A stretch of 64,000 bases of DNA from Puccinia triticina (Eukaryota; Basidiomycota; Pucciniomycetes; Pucciniales; Pucciniaceae), in NCBI RefSeq assembly GCF_026914185.1, contig NC_070559.1:744001-808000 (forward strand). Direction: 5' to 3'. Below the pieces are notes generated by a model. That model searched no databases and was not told where the DNA came from. It worked only from the letters and a program-made list of their open reading frames with translations. The translations under genes and the position numbers were made by a program. How positions within the stretch are numbered: the first letter of the stretch is position 1; each line of letters starts with the position of its first letter. Below are positions 9,559-20,505 of this stretch, one piece after another.

Positions 9559-10397
9559 TGGACTCCAGCCGTGCCAGGCGGAGGCAGTCGGGTAAGGGGA
9601 AAGTGCTCGAGTGCTGCCCTTGTTGGTGGTCCTGCGAAAAGTATTGAGAATAGTCAAACAGAAAAGTGATAGCGGTTGGGGGGGGGAAGGGATTTGTATG
9701 AGAGGGAACGAGGGGGGTGGAATACCCTCGGCGGTTTGGTTGGGTAAGAAGCTCAGAAGAAGAAGAAAGAAAGAAAATGGAGGGAAGGCCGGCGCGTTTG
9801 TTGGACTATCAGAGGGTGATCAGATGAAGAAAAACTCAGAGACTCGGGATCTTCACGATCCGGATCAATAAACTCAGAACTCAAAAATATGATGATATTC
9901 CTTGTTGCCCAGAGGTGGATACCATGCGGATCCTTCCTCCAAGTTCGGCTGAACTTGGATTCAGGCCCGCAACATGCCGCGCGACGAGCCCTCGTGCCCG
10001 CCGCGCCCGTACAACTAAGATGAGCATGGAAGAGAGAACAACCAAAAAAGAGACAACAAAACAACAAACAAAGACCAAGAAAACAAACAAACCATAAACC
10101 AACCCTCCTCCAACTCAAACTCTCAAACGCGCGCCAGGTAGAAACAGAAGAAAAAAAAGAAAGACATGTGTAAAAGAAATGTAAAAAGTGGAAACTGAAA
10201 CAAAACCAAACAAAACAAAAAGAGAAAAGAAGAAAAAGAAAAAAAAAGGAAAAGAGAGGAAGGGGGAAGAATGATAACAGCTGCTTGAAAGGTCTTGAGG
10301 GGGTTGCGTGCGCCGCGCCGTTGGATTTAAAGCGTCTTGATGATCCTCTGGCCCTTTTTCTGGTGTCTTGATCCGGAGTACGCGCCTGAACACCACA
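9559..10397 (-). repeat. 5' LTR of the gypsy element
   Basis: The longer LTR copy (839 bp), paired with 906-1525. It contains purine-rich AAGAAGAAAAAG tracts and an extra ~220 bp (9962-10182) that is absent from the other LTR. Confidence 0.9.
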
Positions 10398-11010
10398 GCG
10401 CGGGTATCTTCGGATACCCCCCCCTCAAAACGTGCTTACTGGTTGACTGCTGCATATGTCAGTCAACCGGGAGGCACTTCTCCTGGCTGTTGACCAAGGG
10501 GGACTTCTCTTGGTCAACTGCTGCATAATGTTGTCGTCCAGAAGGGACGCCTCCCGGTCAACTACTTGATATGGCTGTTGACTGGGAGGGACTCCTCCCG
10601 GTCGACTGCTCAATATGGGGAGGGACTCCTCCCGGTAGACTCATTGATATGGGGAGGGACTCCTCCCAGTTGACTGCTCATTATGACTGTTGACCGGGAG
10701 GGATTCCTCCCAGTTGACTGGTGTGTGTAGTCGTCAACCGGAAGGAATCCCTCCTGGTCGGCTGGTATGTCTACTTTTCAACAGGGAGGGATTCCTCCCG
10801 GTTGACTGGTGTGTATAGTTGTTGACCGGTAGGCATTCCTCCCGGTTAACTGGTGTGTATAGTTGTCCCTCCTGGTCAACTGGTATGTCTAGTTGTCAAC
10901 CGGGAGGGACTCCTCCCGGTTGACTGGTTGATATGCCAGTCAACCGGGAAGGAATCATCCCGGTCAACTATTGTATGTTGCTGTTGACCAGGAGGGACTC
11001 CCCCCAATCA
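10398..11010. repeat. Tandem hairpin repeats (CCGGGAGGGATTCCTCCCGG)
   Basis: About ten or more units of 40-60 bp, each with a short palindrome of the type CCGGGAGGGATTCCTCCCGG and a spacer like TTGACTGGTGTGTATAG. They fill the right part of the hAT-like element 802-11215. They are not coding. The layout is repeated with other sequences at 41020-41760, 52460-52860 and 55050-55445. Confidence 0.75.
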
Positions 11011-11215
11011 ACAGCAACATGGAACGGCTTTATGGCTGCCAACCGCTGCAGCTCCCATACCCAATGGAGAGCGGATACCCACCGGAATACACGGGTACCC
11101 GCTGGATTCTGCCAGAAGCTCAGACATCTGCATCCGAATCTGCATCCGCTGGCAGGTACCCAAGGGCCTCCAGCGGATAGCGGATACCGCAACGGGTTAC
11201 GTGCACCCATCTCTA

Positions 11216-11336
11216 GGAACATTTTAAACAGTTCAGGAACATGTTAAACAGTTCAGGAACATGTTAAACAGTTCAGGAACATGTTAAACAGTTCAGGAAC
11301 ATGTTACAGGGTGCGGGAACATGTTACATGGTGCAC
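11216..11336. repeat. 20-bp tandem repeat, right part
   Basis: About six units of AGTTCAGGAACATGTTAAAC, more uniform than the left part (606-801). They mark the far side of the hAT-like insertion. Confidence 0.8.
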
Positions 11337-11539
11337 TGAACATTAACCATCAATCCTTCATTTTCCTGCATCATCATCCATCCACTCATTCATCCTTCAT
11401 GATCCCAAAAAAAAAAAAAAATCATTCTTTTATGGAAATCATCATTCATTTATTCCTGAACACCAATCATTTCTTTTCCATCATCATCATCATCAATCAA
11501 TCAATCAATCATTCTTTCCAACCATCCTTCTCAATCATT

Positions 11540-11830
11540 ATGGTTAGTTTCCCTGTGGATCCAACTCCTGGAAATCAAACCTCTTCAATCACTCCCAAAC
11601 AGAAGAATTATCAGTGTTTATATTGCTTTCAGAAGGGTCACACCATCACTAGGTGCCATTTAGTTACTTATGATAAACAGAAAGGTTTAGTTAGACATAT
11701 TGGTAAAGCAGGCATATGGCTTTCAGATAATTCCTACATCCCTTTAGATTTTTCTAGGTCTGTGAAAAGCTTAGTTGAACTTCTAGTAGCTGCTGGGACG
11801 CTTTCAGAAACCACCCAATTGGATCAGTAA
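11540..11830 (+). CDS. Orphan Gag-type zinc-knuckle protein, 96 aa
   Basis: I start this at MVSFPVDPTPG because the upstream open frame is low-complexity His/Ile/Ser from CATCAT-type DNA. Residues about 24-37 form a CCHC knuckle (CLYCFQKGHTITRC). The next 45 residues (GIWLSDNSYIPLDFSRSV) resemble the segment after the knuckle in the gypsy Gag at 7200-8249 (GAMIPWDSSRPI), so it comes from a Gag C-terminus. It has no capsid, protease or RT. It lies before a polypurine tract and an LTR start (12438), so it may be the only ORF of a non-autonomous or truncated LTR element. Confidence 0.5.
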   Translation: MVSFPVDPTPGNQTSSITPKQKNYQCLYCFQKGHTITRCHLVTYDKQKGLVRHIGKAGIWLSDNSYIPLDFSRSVKSLVELLVAAGTLSETTQLDQ

Positions 11831-12109
11831 CACTCTTTGGACAGCTTATCAACCTCTTTGGACTTCAAATTTCATTCACAGAACTCTACATTATATACTC
11901 AGATACTCAAAAATTCAAATCATTCACAACCTTCAGAAATTACAATTATCAACCCCATCAATCATCATCAATCATTGCATTCTTCCATTGGCCTCAGTTA
12001 GGCAGGAAAATTATTGTATTCTTCAGAATGGAATTTAGTCTAATATGTGTCTGTCTCAAGGATATTGCCTTCAGCAGAGTTAGATCTTCTTAAACATTCA
12101 CCCCTCATT

Positions 12110-12380
12110 GATAATTGGACCTTCTTTTGGATACTGGACTCTTTGGATTGGATACTGAACTATGGATACTCTGGATACATAGGACTATTGGACTTTGGAT
12201 TGGACTTGGATACCTTGGACTCAGATATACTGGACTTGGATTATACTTGGATTCTATTTGGCTTTGGACACTGGACTCTTTCTCCTTGGCTTTGGACACT
12301 GGACTCTGGACTTTGGACTTCACCTTTGGAGGAGGAACACTGGACTTTGGATTCTTGGACTCAAAATTCTTCAACTCTTT
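12110..12380. repeat. GGACTTTGGA-type simple repeat
   Basis: An irregular array of 10-12-bp units built from TTGGACT and TTTGGACACTGGACT. Several frames are open, but only as Trp/Leu/Asp repeats. I take it as low-complexity filler of the truncated LTR element. Confidence 0.6.
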
Positions 12381-12424
12381 CTGGATCACTCTTCTCTTTG
12401 GTGCATTGCCTGGGGACAGACAAT

Positions 12425-12437
12425 AAGTTGGGGGAGG
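12425..12437 (+). other. Polypurine tract before an LTR start
   Basis: AAGTTGGGGGAGGA lies directly before TGTGGTGCTCC, the same layout as the tract and LTR start at 63135-63146. Confidence 0.5.
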
Positions 12438-13200
12438 ATGTGGTGCTCCATTCCAAACCATAAGTAGTATTTTATTGCTTTATTCATCATTACATTGCCC
12501 ATCTCCTTATAAACCTTCACAAATACCTCATTATTATTGCATATTCAGATTCTACGCCAAATTTCACCTATAGTCACTCATACATAGTACCCCCTTATCT
12601 CCAATGGTTCAGTAGTTACTAGAGGACAAGGCGGCTTCGCCGCTGCAGTTTTATGGTCCAACCTCATAGCTGAGTGCTGCATATAAATCACTCTATTTAG
12701 GTTGTGATGGATAATCACTTTACCATAAGTTCCACCTTGACCAAATGCATATTCTTCAAATTAGCCTTCATGCCTAGTTCATTATGCTTTAATTAAATAT
12801 GATTGAGCTAATCTCTCTGCATTTGAGATTAGACATGCTTGTATGTAGTGATGCTTATACTAAGACTATCTTGTCTAATCTCCAGCATATCCCTAAACTG
12901 ACTTGGCCGTGCGTCAGTAGAAATTGGGCAGGAGGAAGACTCGTTTCGCCGGACCATGGGGCTTGGTTGTAATCCATGTTTATTTTAAGGATTGCCCTGA
13001 CTTCATTATGTACATAAATAATTACCTCCCTTACCAGTGGAGGAGGTTGACTGTATTTTGTGTTTTGTGGGCACCTGTGTGTACTTTTTGCAAACGGACA
13101 TCCCCCCTGACTCCTTGCACTCAGAACGTGGGTTATATCCCTCAGGACTGGCTAGATCTTTTCTAGCTGCCTGTTGGGCTTTCATTCCCCTCTGCATCCC
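12438..13200 (+). repeat. LTR-like sequence, right end not determined
   Basis: It begins TGTGGTGCTCC after a polypurine tract. A stretch near 12550-12600 (TTCTACGCC, TTTCACCTATAGTCAC) matches the solo LTR at 54143-55049, so both belong to one diverged LTR family. No matching 5' LTR is seen, so the element is truncated. Confidence 0.45.
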
Positions 13201-14053
13201 TCCCCTTCCTTCATGAATCTTTTAAGGTTGACAAAACTGCCTAGTTTTGAGACTCGTCCTATACAATGCTGGAACACTTCCCTCCAATCTGCAGCCCCTG
13301 CAGATGCTGTTTTACAGCCGCAAAACCTAAATTTTTGCGAAGAAATGCAGCCTCAGAGTCTAGAGAGGTGAGAGCTCTTACAAGATTTTGTTACAAGATG
13401 GACCAATTAGAGTGTTTGAGCAACATCTTGTTTTCCAATCTGCAGGTATCAATGCTGATCATGCATACCTGTGTGCCTGGTACAACAAGATAAAACAGCG
13501 TAGTCCACGAGGATTGCCTGTAGATCCTTTGGGCACACTTCTTTCAACTTATGGTTTCTCTAGGTTTCTCTCCACTGAACATCCCAACATCTGGATTCTT
13601 CCCCTCAAGATCGGGGCCTGCAGACACATACATCCTTGCAGACCAATGATCACCTCCGCATCTCTGACATCAGATTGGTCCAGCTCTGCCGCAGAATTAT
13701 GCGCTAGTTGCTGTGAGCTTGGTTTCTGAGCGCGACGGGTAGGCCATCTCATGTCTGTGGATCGGATGGCCTCGTGACCATTGGCTTTGGGTAGTAATGG
13801 GGCCACGGCCGGGGGAGAATCATACCATAGATCATGGAAAGAATTTGGATGCCTGCGCAAACCTTCTCGAGCCGCTTATCTGCCACACTTACAGTTACCA
13901 CTACACATACGCTGTTCTAGATGGGCGTACTCAGGAACCGGTGAGAAAAACACCGCAGACTTTCTGGGCACAAGAACAAAAAATATTGGTGCGACGTTGT
14001 GTCCTCTTTAGGAGCTCTGTATGTAAACAGAAGTTTTAGACTGGGCGTCGGGG
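13201..14053 (+). other. Unassigned segment with exon-like stretches
   Basis: No recognised gene. An open stretch at about 13385-13610 (VFEQHLVFQSAGINAD, SPRGLPVDPLGTLLSTYG) has unbiased composition and looks like an exon fragment, followed by an unrelated open stretch at 13797-14039. I could not link them by clear splice sites or name a family. Confidence 0.3.
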
Positions 14054-15074
14054 TCAGTTCATCTCGTCCATGATTTCAGCTAGTTCGGCTTCCCTACCAA
14101 AGTTTTCAACCAGCGTAAGAGTACAAGGAACGGAGAATTAGGTCATTAATTTTCAACACACGCATACACACTATTAAGAAGAAATCACTTACTCTTTGGC
14201 AGTCAGCTTGAACTGGGGTTCTTTTTTTGTGTGAGATGCAGGCTCGGCATGACTTGGGATAGAGTGGGTGCCAATGTGAGGGGCGAAGCGTCGCTGGAGA
14301 GTTGTCAGTTCCCATTTGCGCAGGGTCCCGTCTAAGCCCGAGCTGACGAGCCAGGGCTTGTGTGTCTGGGAGTCAATCCAGATTCTCAAGCAGTTGACCT
14401 CGTGCCAATGAGCTTTGAGGGCGCCGAACCAGCCATTAGAGACTGTCTTCAATGTGGCCGAAGGCGCTGGTTTGTGCAGCGGACGGCTGGACGAGATGGC
14501 CTGTTCCTGATGCTTGATAGCTTTGGCGTCGTAGATCCGGATATCTTTGTCCGTGCTGCCAGTGATCAACCATTTCGGAACGGCCGTCTCAGCGTGGACT
14601 GTCTGGGCGAAGAACAGGGGGAGGTTGAGGACGCAGCGGACGAAGTAAGGCTGCTCAATGCGAAGGATGTTGACGATCCGCTGGGTGGACGAGGGCAGGA
14701 AGTCGAGGGCAGAATGGAGGACGGCGTTGTTGGCAGAGGCCGTCCAGAGTTGCGCACTGGTCTGGTGGTCGATGTCGTGCCGCAGATCACAGTGATGTCA
14801 TTGATGCTTGTCTTGTGGGGACAGAAGGTGGAGTCAAGGGTGGCTTTGGTGGTCTGTACAATTGAGGGGATGAGCCAGACTTTGAGGGCGCCCATCAAAT
14901 TGGCAGACACAAGCAGATGGGGCAAGGTGCCGCTCTTCCTGCTGGAGTACGTCTCTACCTCTGTCGGACAGACGGTCGGGTATGAGTTCAGAGAGTCAAT
15001 CGGCCGGGTGTGTGATTTGAGAGTCCCGCAACACGCCATCGGAGGATAGAGGGCGTCCGGCCACGTGGTCTGAG
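14054..15074 (-). pseudogene. WD40-repeat gene, downstream half
   Basis: The minus strand reads WD40 repeats: LKSHTRPID...LLVSANLMGALKVWL, then QLWTASANNAVLH, WLITGSTDKDIRIYDA, and HWHEVNCLRIW...LVSSGLDGTLRKWEL. A short intron (GTAAGTG...TTGGTAG, about 14099-14203) leads to a last exon encoding EAELAEIMDEMN and a TGA at 14054-14056. Near 14785-14795 the frame shifts by one base inside a repeat. The 5' side stops at the hAT target duplication at 15067-15074. The upstream half is at 23199-23708 on the other strand, and both halves join in frame when one duplication is removed. It was probably a cytoplasmic WD40 scaffold protein; the ortholog is not identified. Confidence 0.75.
15067..15074. repeat. 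8-bp target duplication of the hAT element, left copy
   Basis: GGTCTGAG. Its inverted partner CTCAGACC is at 23701-23708 because that side of the insertion has been inverted. Both lie inside the WD40 coding sequence. Confidence 0.8.
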
Positions 15075-15385
15075 CAACAGGAGGTAGTTACGTTACGCTA
15101 CGTTACTCAAGCATTTTTTGTAACGTAACGTTTTTTGTTACTGTACCCAGTAACGGCAAGCAAAGAGCGCTTTGATGTTAGATTATGAATAAGCCCCACA
15201 CCTCATTATGAATACGCAGCAACTATCAAAGCAAGTCATCCAATTCTCACTAGCATCCAAGAAAAAGTACCGGTCGCAAACCTAACCTCGATTTTCACTC
15301 CACATCAAAAACGACTCATGCGCACACAACCTTGCTGGTCTTTTCCTCACGCGTTTACATCATCATACTTGTGAGGAATAGACTA

Positions 15386-15512
15386 GTAAGCACATCAACA
15401 ATCACTAACGTTATCCGCACATCAAACAAATCAAAACTAATCCAAACTTTATCCACCCCTTTTTCTTTCTCCCATCCTTTGTTTATCCTCCTATCCTTTC
15501 CGTTAAATCTAG
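15386..15512 (+). other. Intron 1 in the copia LTR
   Basis: 127 bp, GTAAGC...AATCTAG. The exons GAGACTA- or TAGACTA and ACATAAAAACCTC are contiguous in the second copy at 15875/15876, so the excision point is defined to the base. Confidence 0.85.
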
Positions 15513-15590
15513 ACATAAAAACCTCTTGCGCGCGTCCCTCATAATCACCAAAAACAAAACTCAAATCAAATAATCCCTGCGTCATCGCAG

Positions 15591-15701
15591 GTATGCTATT
15601 TCACATCTTTTCTATCTTATGAATGTATATATAATACCAATCTAATCAATCACTTATTTTCGTCTATCTTTGTTCTTTTTCCTACATTATTGTTTTTCTA
15701 G
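15591..15701 (+). other. Intron 2 in the copia LTR
   Basis: 111 bp, GTATGC...TTTTCTAG. Flanking exon ends CATCGCAG and GTGTGTTGC are joined directly in the second copy at 15953/15954. Confidence 0.85.
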
Positions 15702-16089
15702 GTGTGTTGCTGTCTTGTCGGAGAAGTCGTCGTCATTGTTCTTACAGGATTCAAACATTGTCATCTCAGGTTCGCTATTTTTGTTATAGTTTATGATTGT
15801 TTTATTCTTTTCTTTATTTCATGCTTTACAATAAAATCACGCGTTTACATCATCATACTCGTGAGGAAGAGACTAACATAAAAACCTCTTGCGCGCGTCC
15901 CTCATAATCACCAAAAACAAAACTCAAATCAAATAATCCCTGCGTCATCGCAGGTGTGTTGCTGTCTTGTCGGAGAAGTCGTCGTCATTGTTCTTACAGG
16001 ATTCAAACATTGTCATCTCAGGTGTGTTGCTGTCTTGTCGGAGAAGTCGTCGTCATTGTTCTTACAGGATTCAAACATTGTCATCTCAG
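15702..16089 (+). repeat. 68-bp exon repeated three times in the LTR
   Basis: Copies at 15702-15769, 15954-16021 and 16022-16089, each from GTGTGTTGCTG to CATTGTCATCTCAG. The last two are head to tail. The same arrangement is in the 3' LTR (offset 5324). Confidence 0.9.
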
Positions 16090-16118
16090 GTGCACTTCGT
16101 ATCATCCTAAAATTTACA

Positions 16119-16133
16119 TGGTAGCGAGAGATC
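16119..16133 (+). other. Copia primer-binding site
   Basis: TGGTAGCGAGAGATC starts directly after the 5' LTR. TGGTAGC is the usual start for initiator-Met tRNA priming, but the full match to a rust tRNA cannot be checked here. Confidence 0.55.
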
Positions 16134-16256
16134 AAAATGGCCAATTGACCCCAATCTGAACAAACACGAATTGCAAATCTCCAAAAGGCCGCCGCCAAGA
16201 ATGCGATAAGTCAAGGAGGTCTCGTACTTGGAACCGACCAGGCTCATGCTTTTGCA

Positions 16257-17129
16257 ATGTCTTCAACTCTGAACAAGATAAAAGGAATCAAAGATCTAAC
16301 GGACGATAACTATTCTTCATGGTCAAAACAAATTACCGGAGCGCTCAAGATCATTTATTTTGATCCGTATCTTCAAGATAAATACTATGAAGATTACGCC
16401 GTTGGTCCCGAAATCAATGAGATAAATCACAGATGCATCCTCGAATTTCTATTTTCCAGAATGGACGAGGACAACTCCAATCGCTTTTGATCCGGAATCC
16501 TTGACGTTGAGATCGCCAAAATCCAAGAAATGATCAAACCGACTGAAGAAGAACTTGAGGCCGACCCAGACGCACAAGCACGCCCCGGGAAGATGGTTGC
16601 AGAAATGGAACACGGACCCGCACACCTATGGACTATTGTCAGAGATTTCCACCAAGCCGATAACAAAGCCAATATATATCTCATACAAGCCAAAATCGAG
16701 AAGTTCAAGCAAGACTACAAGACTTCAATCTCAAATCATATAGACAATTTCCTCAAGCTCAAGAACGAGTTCTTAAATCAAGGAGGCAATTTTGATGAAT
16801 CATACCTTGGACGACGCTTACTCCACTCCTTACACAGCACTCACATGCCAGAAGTAAGCAACATTCTGAGAACAGTCAAACCCATTACCAGCCGAGCCGT
16901 CATTGCAGCCCTCAAACAATATGAAGACGAAAACAGTGAATTTGATTTCACATCAAGTGGAAAACTCAGCGAAGGGATCAGCAACCTTAAGCTAGCGAAT
17001 AACGCCTTTAGACAAGACTCCGATAAACCAAAATGCACTCTGACAAAGTGCATAGGCCCGCATCCAGCAGCCAAGTGCTTCAAGAGGCCGGAAAACGCGA
17101 AAGCGCAACGAGAATGGTTTGAATCTTGA
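16257..17129 (+). pseudogene. Copia Gag
   Basis: Begins MSSTLNKIKGIKDLTDDNYSS, a typical copia Gag start with the NYSSW core. A TGA at 16488-16490 interrupts it; it continues in frame to a second TGA at 17127-17129. Near the end is a zinc-knuckle-like CTLTKCIGPHPAAKC. Both TGA codons follow a T and could be former CGA codons. Gag would form the virus-like particle and package the RNA. Confidence 0.85.
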
Positions 17130-19157
17130 GGACTCAACCCTCCAAAGAATCACGGGAACCTAGCCAGATCAAATGACAATGTAGATCAAGAAACCGCAAG
17201 TCCTCAAGTCAACGTTGCTAGTCACACGAGTGTCCCGACCACTATCAAGAAGGAATACGTGTTCATGGCCTACGGCCAAGAAGTCAACCTAGTCCACCCT
17301 AAATTCGAAGCAATCTGGGACACCGGCGCATCTAGCCATATGTTCAACGAATACTCCTTCTTCAAGAACGTGAAGAACACATCGATTCAACCAGAGGCAA
17401 TTATGACTGCCGGTACGGAAGAGCTGAAAGTGGAGGCTAGTGGCGATGTCGTAATCAAAGGGGTTACTATTGAGAAATTCACACTTCGAAACTCTCTGTA
17501 CATTCCGTCTCTCCGAAATAATCTCATCGCCGCCGGAGCTCTGAAGCAAAAGGGCGCAATTGAAGTCACCGACCCCAGCGACCCCAAGAAGTTCATTATT
17601 GCATTCGACGATCAAACCTTCCTCCGCGGAAGATACGTTAATAACCTAATGATAGTCAAAATTGAGCCGGTCAGCAAAATTTCAACTCAATCTTTAACTG
17701 ACATTGAAACTAACTCAACCGCTTGTAACACAGATCACAACAGACTAGGACATATAAATCCAACATACCTCAAGAAAACTCTACTGTCTGAATCGATTCC
17801 CAGCACTAAATGTGAAACATGTGAATTAAGTAAATCGACAAGGCTCCCATTCTCAGGTACCAAGCCATGTTCTCAAAATCTGCTAGATAATATCCATATA
17901 GATCTCAGCGGAATCATTCGAGCGCCTTGTATATTTAACCACTCATATTTCATGTTAATTGTAGATGAATACAGTAGAATGGTGTTTATATATTTCTTGA
18001 AAACAAAAACAAAGGAAGAAGTGTTTAACGCAATCAATTCATTCATTCTTCAAGCCGAGCGCCATTGTGAGAAGAAAATAAAAATGATTACCACCGACGG
18101 TGGCAGTGAATTCATCAACTCCCTTCTAATTCCTTTCTGCGATTCACTCGGTATCGTGAAGAACACCACGGCTCCGTACACTCCACAACAAAATGGACTT
18201 GTCGAGCGTTTCATGCGGACCATATCCACGAAGGCAAGAGCTCTAATGCTCCAGAGCGGAATCCCTACTCGCTATTGGAGCTTGGCATGTGATGCGGCGG
18301 TTTACATTCAAAATCGTGTCTTCAATCGCTCACGCAACGGTCTCCCCGAGTGTGCTTATGAGCTATGGTTTGGACACAAACCAAATCTTTGATACATACG
18401 AACTTTTGGGTGCATGGCCTATATCCACAACCGCAAAGAACTCAGAGACAATAAATTCAGTCCCACCTCGAGAAAAGGATTCCTTGTTGGATTTGATGAA
18501 TTTAACCGGAATTATCTCATTTTTGACTATGAAAATCACAAGATCATTAACACCCATGATGTCACCTTTGATGAAGAAAAATTTCCGGAGCGTGGTGATG
18601 AGGACCCCGATCAATTCATCATCGAGGACAAGGATGAAGACGACCAAGCAATATCGCCAAACACCACAAGTCATGAGAGCAAATCTATTTCTGACGAATC
18701 TGACAAAGAACTGTTCAAAAGTAATCCAAGCGCCGATCAATCGACCACTGAAATTCCTAGAATCAAAGTCATCCCCCCTGGCCCTCCCATCAATCATCCT
18801 GATCACCCCAACTATGTACGGCGATCCACAAGAATAAGTCAGCTCCCAAGTCGCGCTTATCTATCTTTGAATAAACCGCAAGCACACGCAGCCTCCTCTG
18901 ACGATCCCAAGGCCGAACCCAAACGCTTTAAGGACATTCAGGATTCGAAATTTAAAGCCCAATGGATGGAGGCTTGCGCGAAAGAAATTGATGGTATGAG
19001 ATCCAAGGGCGTCTTCAATCTCACAATCCGGCCCCGGAACCAAAAAGTCATTAAGGGACGATGGGTCTTCAAGGTTAAAACTCTACCTGATGGGAGCATT
19101 TCGAAATATAAAGCTCGCTTTGTCGCTAAAGGATATACTCGGGAAGAAGGCGTTTGA
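17130..19157 (+). pseudogene. Copia Pol: protease, integrase, start of RT
   Basis: Same frame as Gag. Protease motif DTGASSHM near 17320, the gag-pre-integrase HNRLGHINPTYLKK and CETCEL zinc region, integrase core (IDLSGI, TDGGSEF, NGLVERFMR), and the start of RT (WVFKVKTLPDGSISKYKARFV). A TGA at 18390-18392 sits in the copia-typical 'RTFGC' region. The frame is lost near 19154 through one extra T before the DYDQTFSPT motif. Confidence 0.88.
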
Positions 19158-20505
19158 TTACGACCAAACCTTCTCACCCACCGGTAAACCCTCCTCTCTC
19201 CGATTGATCGTGGCTCTTGCATCACGGAACAACTGGAATATTGAACAGATGGACGCAGTGGCAGCATTCCTCAACAGCGATCTAGACGAGGAGATATACC
19301 TAGAACAACCAGAGGGTTTCGAGCAAGGCGGTAAAGAGAAAGTTTGGAGGCTCCACAAATCCATATATGGGCTGAAACAATCTGCTTGTCTATGGCATAT
19401 TGAAGTGGAAAAGTATCTGAAAACTATTGGGTTCCAGAAGACCGAAGCTGATTCCTGCGTCTTCTACCGGTCAAGAAACGGAAAAGAGAGCATCATCTAT
19501 CTTCACGTCGACAACATGATTATTACTGGAGACAAGATTTCGGCTGTCAAAGAAGAGATCAAAAAGAAGTGGGCCATGGAAGACCTTGGGATTGCGAAAT
19601 TCGCGGTCGGAATCAAAATTGAACGCGACTCTCATGGTAATTATGCACTTCATCAAGAAGGCATGATTAAACATGTATTGGAGAAGTTTGACATGTCAAA
19701 TTGCAAACCCGTAAGTACCCCTTTCGGATACAACGTCAAGCTCATCAAGTCTACGGAGGAAGAATCCCTGGAGTTCACCAAGCGAAATCAACGATACCGG
19801 AAGGCCATTGGCTCGTTGATGTACATTGCCATTTGTACTAGGCCTGACATTAGTTTCGCGGTCGGGGTTTTATCGTGTTTCCTCAAAAAGCCAAACCAAA
19901 AACATTGGGATTCTTTCATTCATGTTCTCCGATATTTAAAAGGTACTATGAGCTTCAGGATTGTCTATCAATCAAATCGTCAAGGAGAACTTTCTTCAAA
20001 TCCCGGATGGTCATTTCCCGAAATCGCAAGCGATGCGGATTGGGCCGGTGACAAGTCTACTCTGCGTTCCACCACCGGTTACGTATTCAAATTCATGAAC
20101 AGGGCCATTAGCTGGCGAAGCCGTTTACAACCAACCGTTGCTCTCTCTTCAACAGAAGCGGAATACAGAGCTATAACTGAGGCTGGTCAAGAGGCCCTGT
20201 GGCTTGCAAAACTGATGCGGCAACTGAAAATTCCGATTCAAACTCCCCTCGAAATGATTTGTGACAACCTAAGTGCGATACATCTAGCGCAAAACCCAGT
20301 GCATCACGGACGCGTCAAACACGTCGCCATAGAACACCACTGGATACGCGAACATGTTCAAGCGGGCACATTCAAAATGAAGCACGTATACGCCTCAAAT
20401 ATGATAGCTGATATCCTCACCAAGAATCTTGGAAAAACCCCATTCATCAAGTTCCGTAACATGATTGGATTGAAAGATGCCGTTCAAATTGAGGGGGACT
20501 GTTAG
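19158..20505 (+). pseudogene. Copia Pol: RT and RNase H
   Basis: Open in a shifted frame to TGTTAG at the 3' LTR. RT motifs are DYDQTFSPTGKPSS, MDAVAAFLNSDLDEEI, LHKSIYGLKQSACLWH and the catalytic box YLHVDNMIITG, where the second Asp of the usual xVDD is Asn (codon 19513-19515). RNase H motifs are SDADWAGDKSTLRSTTGYVF, LSSTEAEYRAI and IRE/ADILTK. The Asp change should abolish polymerase activity. Confidence 0.9.
20489..20499 (+). other. Copia polypurine tract
   Basis: TTGAGGGGGAC precedes the 3' LTR directly. Confidence 0.6.

Larger units (their letters stand above)
906..10397 (-). mobile_element. Degenerate Ty3/gypsy LTR retrotransposon
   Basis: Minus-strand order is 5' LTR (9559-10397), tRNA-derived primer site, leader, Gag (8840-8292), zinc knuckle and protease, spacer, RT, RNase H, integrase, polypurine tract and 3' LTR (906-1525). 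The coding region is cut by in-frame stops near 8290 (TGA), 7198 (TAA), 5126 (TGA) and 1914 (TGA), and by a frame change near 6855. An 888-bp LTR-like insertion separates RNase H from integrase. No exact target duplication is visible: the flanks are GC-rich (CGCGT / GCGCG), so the boundary could be off by a few bases. The copy is inactive. Confidence 0.9.
802..11215. mobile_element. hAT-like non-autonomous element, split by a gypsy element
   Basis: Both ends carry TAGAGATGGG as inverted repeats (802-811 and, inverted, 11206-11215). The flanking octamers are GGAACGTG (794-801) and GGAACATT (11216-11223), 6 of 8 identical and both close to the repeat-array unit, as expected for an aged 8-bp target duplication. 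Just inside are palindromic GCGGGTACCCGC motifs. The element proper is 802-905 plus 10398-11215. The gypsy element 906-10397 inserted into it. The better-preserved element at 53850-55631 has the same ends and layout. No transposase is encoded. Confidence 0.65.
15176..16118 (+). repeat. Copia 5' LTR with internal spliced duplicate
   Basis: TGTTAG...TTACA. It contains a segment (15347-15769) with two GT-AG introns and, after it, a second copy (15837-16089) from which both introns are precisely missing and whose 68-bp last exon is doubled. See the intron entries. It is identical to the 3' LTR except for two sites (CAAGTC / CGAGTC and CTCGATT / CTCAATT). Confidence 0.95.

Noticed and set aside
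12047..12467. Overlapping Trp/Leu-rich ORFs
   Set aside because: They are low-complexity translations of GGACTTTGG repeats in several frames.
14360..15049. 229-codon plus-strand ORF opposite the WD40 exons
   Set aside because: It is a shadow of the minus-strand WD40 coding sequence, which has recognisable repeats; the plus frame has none.
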